From Epiperipatus broadwayi (taxonomy: Eukaryota > Onychophora > Udeonychophora > Euonychophora > Peripatidae), in NCBI GenBank assembly GCA_028023455.1, contig JAQFVV010006305.1, forward strand, positions 2,287,001 to 2,351,000: a stretch of 64,000 bases of DNA, read 5' to 3'. The position numbers and the translations under genes are program-made. Each line of letters begins with the position of its first letter. Positions within the stretch are counted from its first letter, which is position 1. The notes beneath the pieces were generated by a model, which saw nothing but the letters and a program-made list of their open reading frames with translations, made no database searches and had not been told where the DNA came from. Positions 56,640 to 64,000 of the stretch are shown here, in pieces.

Positions 56640-59600
56640 ATAAAACTAAAAATGTGTAAATTTGTTCGCGCTAAAAAAGTCATTAACCAATCAACGGAGG
56701 TATTTTAGCAGACGAAAAATAGGAATTAGACGGAGCGGGAGAAGGAATGTGTAAGTAAAGGAAGGAGGAACATATTTTGTTAGCTGTATAAGATCGTAAG
56801 CTAGAAAAGTGTTATAATTTAAAAAAATTTGTATTTATTTTTAAAAGTTTTGTTTTAAAAAATAATATTTTGAACTGCCTTTAAATGGAAGGCTAATTTA
56901 AAAGATTTCTTACCAGGATTTTTATTCAAGTTTAGCCTAAACCTTGCAGTAAAAATGGAAATACTACAGAAAAAAGTACCTAAAAGTATTGATAAAGTAA
57001 AAATAATTGTAAAGTGCCTTGAATACAGTTTATTTGTGATCAACCAGAAAATCATTAGAACTGAGATAAATATAATTTGGACATTATACCGAAAACTTAA
57101 AAGAAAAGTTATTTGCCGTCAGGAAAAATTATGACGCACAATTTTAAAAGGCTACTCCGAAGTTTTTTTTTTTTATTCTTCTCTATGGAAAAATTAAGAT
57201 GCGTATATCATAAAGAAAAAATTAGGTAAAAGTTATAATGGAGAAAGAATGTTTGTCTTTTTAAAGGAAACATTACAAAGTATATAGTACCAGAATTTTA
57301 AAAGAAGGAAAAAAGTTACAGAATAATAATATGAAAGAGCTATTGTGTTTTTATGAAAAAGGAACAGAAAAACTTTCTCTAAGAAGAATTAAAACTATTA
57401 TAAAGTGTTCATTAGAGAAATGCTTAATAAAGATAAAGATTTGGAAATATAAATCTAATTTACTTAATGAAATGAATCCATGGAAACAGAAAAGTTTTAT
57501 TGAATATTTAAATCAAAGTACTGAGAAGATGCATCGTAAAAGTCGCGCGGGAGAAAATATTAGCAAGAAATATTAGAAGAGAATATTTAGAAGTTTTCTT
57601 TACGGGATTAACTTTAATCATAATTAATAATTGTATTAAATATTATAAAAACCAAGGATTGTCATTCATGAATATTTATTGAACGAAGTGATATTTGTTT
57701 TACCTTAAAATTGAACAAACAGGGAGAGGAACATTAAGTGAATGGAAAAGAAATGATAAACAATTTTTTTTTTTGCTTAGTATGAACGGTTTTCAGGAAA
57801 ATTTGATGAAGGAGTACAGTAAATATAGTTTGAATATTTTTTACTAATTTTTTTAAAATATAAAATGTTATGGGAGATTAGGGAAAACATAAAACATAAA
57901 TTTATTAATATTTAAATTTAAATATAATATCATGATAAAATTATAGAAATAGTGTTTAAAATAAAGTGTATGGATGTGAATCTTATATCTACAAGGATCA
58001 AATGGATGGTGAAGCCTACGGAACACGATTGAGGAGATAAAGGTCGTTTGGTAATTTTGATAGTTATTTATAATGCATAATGTATTTTTTTAGATCATCT
58101 ATTGACTAAGAATGAAGTGTGAAAGTCTTAAATATAAGTACACATTTTATGCAACATTTTAACATATAATGAGATAGGAGTAATTCGGAATATGCATGCA
58201 ACAATTTATTTAAAGTATATTAATAATATAATTTAACAGAACAATTGTGTGATTCTTTTGAACTTTCATATGATAAAGTATTCAGATATTTAAATAGTTT
58301 GTATATTATTAAATATACGGAGGAAAGTAGTAAAAAGATTTTCTTATAGAACAGCGGAATAGTTTTAAAATATCAATGAATTTTATTATTGTTAGTAATG
58401 CAGATATGTATTTGTCAATGTACAGTATAGAAAAAAATCTTGAGAAATAAGATCGGATAGTGACTTGGAAGTACTAGGGGAGAGGAAACCAAGATGATGT
58501 TTTTTTTTTAAGAAATAGGAAAATATAAGGGATTTGGATCATATTTAGTTTTGTGTGGTTTGGTATAGTTAACTAAGTTCTATGACTGAACACATATGGT
58601 TTGGACAGTGTTTTGCATATCTTTAAACTTTTGATGTTAGAATAAAGCTGAAGAAATAGCTTTAGCATCGTTCCTATGATAGAGGTTGGTAGACAGGTAA
58701 AGGTCACTCCTCTATAGTGTCTTTTAATTCACTGTGCCATGATTGTCAAGGTATATGACGAGTAATATTCTAGTTGTATTTTGATCCTATGCATCTATCT
58801 TCGCTATCCTTATTTCATGAATCTGCATCGGTCAGAAAGATATTTTCAAAGAAATAATGAATAAAATAGAACTGAAGATATGTTATCGTTTATATAAGAA
58901 TAATTTATTTGCTTGAATGTATAGAATTGTGTAACTTTAAAATTGAAAGTCCAAAATATCATAAAGAGAGAAAGAATCATATAATACATTGTAAAATTAA
59001 TTCAGAAATGAATATAAGATTTTGAAAAGAAATCTAAACCAAGTATTTTAAAAGTGATAATAAAAATTGAATTTTTATTTTAAAATATTAATGTTGAAGG
59101 GAATGAGTATTGCATATTTATCAAGAGAAAATTCAATAAGGTATAATAAACATATACTTGTGCATGGTATATTAATAGTTATAATTATATCATCCGAAGT
59201 AAGGCTTGGATGAGAATATTAGGATTAATAAACATCAGATAATGAATAATAAAAACCTAATACCGAATGTAGAATGGTGTTTTGACTTTATAAGATTCCA
59301 TACAACCAATATGAAAGTAAATTTTGTTATGTTGTAGAATTTTATTACGAATGTAAAATTTTATAAAAAAAAATGTAATTTTAATAATATTAGGGATGAA
59401 AAGTGTTTGTGATAATCATATCAGAAATGCATTTTGTAATAGGCTAACCATAATAATAAATCAAGTAATAATACTGTATTTTCTTAAGCGTTAAAAAATA
59501 AGATTTAACTAGGAAAAGTAAATAATATTTTGATTTCATTTTATAAACTAATAAACTAAGTTGAGATATGAAAGTAAGGGATATCCAATGTATATAGTGT

Positions 59601-59660
59601 AAAAATATTGTTAATTTATTTATGTTGTTAATAAACTTAGTTTTAAATTTGTTTTAAAAG
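56640..59660 (+). other. Transcript-like, purine-rich stretch of unknown nature
   Basis: The left edge (56665-56760) is GC-richer and promoter-like. It has CGCGC, an inverted-CCAAT-type AACCAATCAACGG, then a purine-rich AGACGGAGCGGGAGAAGGA and a good splice donor, GTAAGT (56749). The interior has no long open frame (the best is 81 codons at 57331-57576, with no family resemblance). The right edge has AATAAA at 59630-59635 followed by a GT-rich GTTTTTGTGTCCGAGTTG, a plausible polyadenylation site. It could be a non-coding transcript, a 5' UTR exon with a long intron, or the decayed body of an LTR element ending at the tract near 60240. I cannot decide. Confidence 0.3.
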
Positions 59661-60235
59661 TTTTTGTGTCCGAGTTGTTATTTCTCCACATGGATGCATG
59701 AAATCACGATACATTTATAATTGAAACAGACATATAAATTTTGCACAAAAGGTAAACATAAAAGTGTTATAATAATTTTGAGAATTTATTGGTATGTTAA
59801 AATTAAAAGATCATAATTTTATATTATTTATTGGTCATAAGTCGGTTGCCATAATATTACATTAAATTATATGCTAAAGTTGCCACACGTATTCTGTTGT
59901 CAGATTATTAAAATACTACCACGTACGTATTTATTTATTTCATTTAGGAAGAAATAAGATTATATTATATTATTATTCTTATTATTATTTTTTATTATTA
60001 TTAGTTGCTGTGTAGTAGATTATGACATAAAATTCCCTTTTCATATTTTACTACTGTAATTTTAAATCAGTTAGAATACAATTTATGAACCTGAGATTTT
60101 ATTTTATTTTACTTCATTTTATTTAATTAAGCTAGATTCTTGTTATAAAGAAGATTAAGATATGATTATTATTTTAATCGTAGTGAATAGAGCTTAGAAA
60201 GTCGTAAGAATACTATGAGTTAGTTATTTGGTATA

Positions 60236-60735
60236 GTAAAAAGGGGGGATAGTGTTCTTATGCCATTGAGGTAGTATCGTGTGGATAATGGCTCAATGTA
60301 GTCTATCTCGTTCCCGGTATTGTCACTCCATGTCTCATGAAAATAGTAAATATTTGTTAATTCATTTTAAAATTGAACCGAATTTGTATTTTAAAATTAG
60401 AGCTAGTAATCATTTTAAATTAATGCTGAATATTTCATTTATTTATTTGTTAACTGAGCTAGAACCCGTAATATTCGTAATAAACAGTATATTTTGGGGT
60501 GAGGATGCGCGGGGGGAGGTTAGAATATATATATATAGCACTCACTTCAAGTTCAGAGATTTATCTTTTCTCTGGATTTATGAAATTGTGAAGGTAGTTC
60601 GGAATCTTTCTTTCCTTTTTAATTTGTTGAGGTGGATTTTTATCTCAACTTCACTTGTTATTTTTTTCTCTGCTATGCCTAGTTGGTCTTCATCAATGTG
60701 GGTAAATTCCATTTTAGTTTAGCATCATTGTTTAT
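60236..60735 (+). mobile_element. Possible LTR preceded by a polypurine tract
   Basis: AAAAAGGGGGGATAG (60238-60252) looks like a retroelement polypurine tract. It is followed directly by TGTTCTTATGCC, a usual LTR start. Downstream come a GC-richer block, a TATA-type run ATATATATATAGC (~60525-60540) and a TCACTTC initiator-like site. The right border is not defined. Its orientation is opposite to the adjacent gypsy pol remnant, so it would belong to a different element. Confidence 0.35.
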
Positions 60736-60739
60736 TTTG

Positions 60740-61700
60740 TTGTTGGTATCAGTTTTCTTGAATAAATCAGAATCGACACTTCTGTCTTTATACAGTTGGT
60801 TGACATATTTGCATAATATCTTTCTCTTGCTAATATGCATGGTCACCACCTGCTTTGATAGGTGACGTATAACTACAGCCTGTGACCAGAATTTATTGAG
60901 ATTATTTTTTGCCTATACTCTTTCGTTAGGTGCAAACTTATAAATACTTTCAGTTTGTTCATTAAGATTCTCTGTAGTTACAATGTTTGTTAATTTAGTA
61001 CACAGCTTTTCAGCTAAATATACATTAGTATGTGATTTTCCTGATTTGGCTGCAGGTGTAGAATGCTGATAAAGCAGTGCGGTAAAAACTGCTTCCTGTA
61101 ATCTTGTTTTTCCTGTTTTGTTTGGATGGCTAGGTTTTGAACAGCTTTTGTAGCCACTCTGTTAGATTGAGGATGGTAGGGGGTGTAAGTCTTTTATTCC
61201 CCATTCTTGCATAGCCTTCTCAAACTCTGATGTGAAGCCAGTTTTGTTATCTGAAACTAAAATTTCAGATTTGAAACTAAAGTTTTAGGAAGAGCATGAT
61301 ATGAAAAAATTTCATGCAATTTATCAAGTGTCTTGTCAGAGCTAGTATTTTTAACTATTTTATATTTGGTCCATCCTGAATATGCATCAACCATTATAAA
61401 AAATAAGTGTTCATCAATTGGGCCATACTGATTGATGTGGATTCACTGCCATGATCTCTCCACTTTTAGCCATTAGATGGTGCATTGACATTTACTGCAT
61501 TTTCTACCCCTTTCTAGGATTAACACATGATCACCCATCAGTATGCAGTTCTTGCAGACAGATATTTTCTCACAAGTGTTCCATAACTCTTTATGTAAAA
61601 AAGTTGGACGGTGATTTGGCCAATCAGTACGAATTTAGTTTATAATCCATTGGTAGCTGCAATCATCAACTGTCTTATGGCTATTGTTATGCTATTAAGG
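60740..61700 (-). pseudogene. Gypsy (K02A2.6-type) integrase remnant
   Basis: Minus-strand pieces, in changing frames, follow the order of a Ty3/gypsy integrase. They start with a Cys-rich zinc-binding remnant near 61560. Next come INQYGPIDEHLFF and IMVDAYSGWTKYKIVKN (~61360-61420, first catalytic Asp), then VSDNKTGFTSEF (~61235-61270, second Asp) and the region where HPQSNG is expected, now frameshifted. The C-terminal domain reads VVIRHLSKQVV and KYVNQLYKDR (~60780-60890). Integrase would insert the cDNA copy; this one is dead. Confidence 0.75.
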
Positions 61701-61724
61701 GTTTGACTCTCGCACATCAATATA

Positions 61725-62200
61725 ATTAATTTCCATTTCCTTTTGATATGGTTCAGTCTGGTCGGGCATACATGATAGAGTGTCGGCATGCTCTATTTGC
61801 TTACCTTTCTTATATTTTACTATATAGTCATAACCTGCCAGAATGTTCAACCATCTTATAATGTGGGGGCTGTTTGTTAGGGGTTTTATGGTCAGTTATT
61901 CTATTAAATCTACCTGTACAAGTATTGATGAAATTTTTGAACACCAAATAGTATCGTAAGAGCTTCCTTATCTAGCTGATTATAATTTTTTTCCATGTTG
62001 GACAAGGTGTGTAAAGCATAGACAAAGGATCATTTATCTAACTGAGTGGGTGACATAATACTGCTTCGATTCCAAATTTCAGATGTGTCAGTTGTAAGAG
62101 TAACTTCCAAATTGCTATTACAATGAACTAGCAGTTTATTTGAAGTTAGTAGTGACTTTGTATGCAAAAATGTTTGCTCTTGCTCAGGTTCCCATTTCCA
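61725..62200 (-). pseudogene. Gypsy RNase H remnant
   Basis: The minus strand encodes TDTSEIGIEAVLCHPLS near 62045-62095, with the first RNase H Asp. SNMEKNYNQLDKEALTILFG and VQKFHQYLYGRF follow near 61935-61995. Then come the DHKPL motif and KGKQIEHADTLSCMP near 61770-61815, the end of the RNase H domain that precedes integrase in gypsy pol. One or two frameshifts separate these. Confidence 0.75.
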
Positions 62201-62329
62201 ATTCTGGTTTTTTTTTTAAGTAGATCATATAAGGGTCTGCTATGTGGGCTTTACCTTCCAAAAATGTTCAAAATAATTTGCAAGTCCTAGAAAAACCTGT
62301 AATTACTTAACATTATTAGGTTACAGGGC

Positions 62330-62880
62330 TTCTGCTACAGCTTTAGCCTTTTTTGAGGCAGGAGATGTGCCATTTTTTGAAATAATATGGCCTGAAAACT
62401 TAATTTCACAAGCTTTTCAGGTACATTTATGGATATTAAGTTTGACCCCCATTTGAGTTTTTTGTATCTAAATAAATGAATTCTAAGTTCATTTTTAATA
62501 ATAGTGATAAGAAGAATGTCATCAAAAAATGGGACACCTGTCCCTTCAACTCTATTAAGGAGAGTTTCAATTTTTGACTGAAATATGCTGGGGGTAGAAT
62601 TTATCCCAAACAGATGTTTGTTGCATTAAAATAACCCTACATGTGTAGTTAGTATTAATATTTCAGCAGCTAGTATCTCGTCAGTATCTTGTGGAAAACA
62701 GCATTTAAATCTAATTTTGTGAAAAAATTAGATTTCTGCAAATACGCTATTATTTCTTTAGCATTGGTCGCAGGGTATGTGTTTTTACTAATAGCTTTGT
62801 TAACCGATACCCGATAGTCACCACACAAACAAATTTGTCCATTGGGTTTAGTAATAATTACTATGGCGTAGCCCAATAAG
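62330..62880 (-). pseudogene. Gypsy reverse transcriptase remnant
   Basis: A 68-codon open piece at 62670-62876 reads KPNGQICLCGDYRVSVNK and FFTKLDLNAVFHKI, the fingers and palm-A motifs of Ty3/gypsy RT with the first catalytic Asp in KLDL. Downstream, after a frameshift, come THVGLF, FGINSTPSIFQ and VPFFDDILLI (~62510-62540), where the usual YxDD is FFDD. The order and spacing are those of gypsy pol. Confidence 0.8.
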
Positions 62881-63229
62881 ATTTTTCTATGGGTTCTAAC
62901 ATGCCTCTTTTAACTAATTTATTATTTTCCTTCTCTACTCTTTCTTTCTGAGCAAATGGAACCTTACACAATTTGCAAATAATGGGTATGTTATCTATAA
63001 TGAAATAGGTGCCATTTTAATTTTACCCCGTTCCCCATTAAATAGCCTAGGAAATTTATTTCTCATTTCCATTTCTAATTCAATTTTTTTACGAATGTGA
63101 ATTTTATGCCCAAGTTTTTAACCAGTCATGCCCACATAAACTAAGTATAGGGATAATTCAAATACTTTTCCTTCAATTCTACCACAAGGGTTTTGACCAC
63201 ACCTTTAATTTTAATTACCATTTACATCT

Positions 63230-64000
63230 AAGGCTTTTATTTCAATTTTCTCAATTGTTGGGGTTTTTGTACAATTTGCTATTACAGACAATCATCTCCA
63301 GACTGAAATTAGGGTTACCCCGCTTCCGCTGTCAACCTTCATGGATATGGACTGGTCACACAATTTTACAGTATTTTACCTTCTTTGGACATTGATATAT
63401 TTTAAATAATGACTAATTGATTTCCCTGACTATTAAATGTACCCTTCTGACTATTTATGTCTTTACCAGATTCATTCTTTTTATTTCTACACATCGATTC
63501 AATATGACCTTTTTCTTACAAATCTTGCAACGTTCCTCTTTGCAAAAACAGTTGCTGGTTTTATGGTTATTTTACCACAACAAAGACAAATAAATAAAGA
63601 TTTTTCCATTACCATTATTGTTTTTTAAATTATTTGATTATTTCCTGCTTGGGTTATGCGTTTTGCAAATGTGCCTTTGCATGTTGCCATTTTCATTAAA
63701 CGCAGCAAATCACTATCAGTTAATAATTGTTGCCATTTTGTCACTAATCACCACTCTCAAAAATTGCTCCAATAGCACCTCATCAAGGAATGAGCCATAG
63801 ACACAATCTTTTGCCAGCTCATGAAAGGCGGTATCATAATCTTATTTGATATCGATCACAGAAATTAAGTCTGGCAATATGCTTAGAGGAATGGGGATTA
63901 AAACAATATAATAATTGATCTTTAATTTGATTGTATGTAAAGTCTTTAGGAATATCAGGCTTAGAGAGCCTATTTGCTATTTCTATCACTCCTTTACCGG
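63230..64000 (-). pseudogene. Gypsy gag, zinc knuckle and protease remnants
   Basis: From right to left on the minus strand there is first a gag capsid-like piece, FHELAKDCVYGSFLDEVLL (~63770-63835). A nucleocapsid knuckle follows, CKICKKKGHIESMC (~63490-63535), an exact C-x2-C-x4-H-x4-C. Then comes the retropepsin motif VDSGSGVTLIS (~63310-63345), with the DSG triad intact. Stops and frameshifts break every domain. The element continues beyond 64000, where its 5' LTR should be. Confidence 0.7.

Noticed and set aside
57331-57576. 81-codon frame as a small protein gene
   Set aside because: It is Lys-rich, as expected from A-rich sequence, and has no family resemblance or conserved start context.
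1-64000. CRISPR arrays, operons or bacterial-type features
   Set aside because: There are no regularly spaced direct repeats, no ribosome binding sites and no dense ORFs; exons with GT-AG introns and animal TEs show that this is nuclear eukaryotic DNA.

Overview
This is a very AT-rich eukaryotic window, almost certainly from an arthropod nuclear genome. It holds pieces of two ordinary host genes, heavily diluted by transposable elements (TEs). The evidence for an arthropod is an insect-like NELF-E N terminus (MVYIHF...TEEEEML), a multicopy protein family that I know from arthropod genomes, and the TE mixture: RTE and CR1-like LINEs, Penelope, K02A2.6-type gypsy and Charlie/ZBED-type hAT. I cannot name the species. 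There is no bacterial gene structure and no CRISPR array.

Host genes. NELF-E (negative elongation factor E) lies on the minus strand. Coding exon 1 is 35320-35400, exon 2 is 24948-25020 and exon 3 is 17624-17679. All three have proper splice sites and matching phases (0, 1, 0), separated by introns of 10.3 and 7.3 kb. Later exons, including the RRM domain, were not found and probably lie beyond position 1. QTRT2 (queuine tRNA-ribosyltransferase accessory subunit 2) lies on the plus strand. Its start-codon exon is 46477-46687 and the next is 48802-48865, again in matching phase. Its later exons were not found.

Layout. 1-12.5 kb holds a near-identical ~1.4-1.6 kb repeat in two opposite orientations (1428-2903 and 9664-11300), a Penelope GIY-YIG fragment, and an RTE LINE split by the second repeat copy. 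12.5-17.1 kb is a nearly intact CR1-like LINE on the minus strand, with ORF1 (PHD-like finger, coiled coil, SGNH esterase) and ORF2 (APE endonuclease plus RT) broken by one frameshift. 17.6-35.4 kb is the NELF-E gene body, filled with RTE copies, SINE-like sequences, foldback elements and a Tx1-type LINE fragment. 36.8-45 kb holds a foldback element, a decayed hAT transposon, an LTR-like sequence and LINE remains. 46.5-52 kb holds the QTRT2 exons and a perfect 142-bp-arm palindrome. 52.6-55.9 kb is the longest RTE copy, itself interrupted by a foldback element. 56.6-59.7 kb is an unassigned, transcript-like stretch. 60.2-64 kb is a decayed gypsy element on the minus strand, beside a possible plus-strand LTR.

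The most unusual pattern is a set of five small insertions (19557-19857, 28962-29204, 36788-37002, 49375-49735, 53610-54068). Each has a short unpaired head on one side and a long hairpin that runs to the very end of the other side. Each is flanked by a target duplication of 11-14 bp. They fall into two sequence families. In the better family the head lengths differ while the hairpin end is constant. This fits neither classical inverted-repeat transposons nor Helitrons, and it suggests hairpin-ended retroposons.
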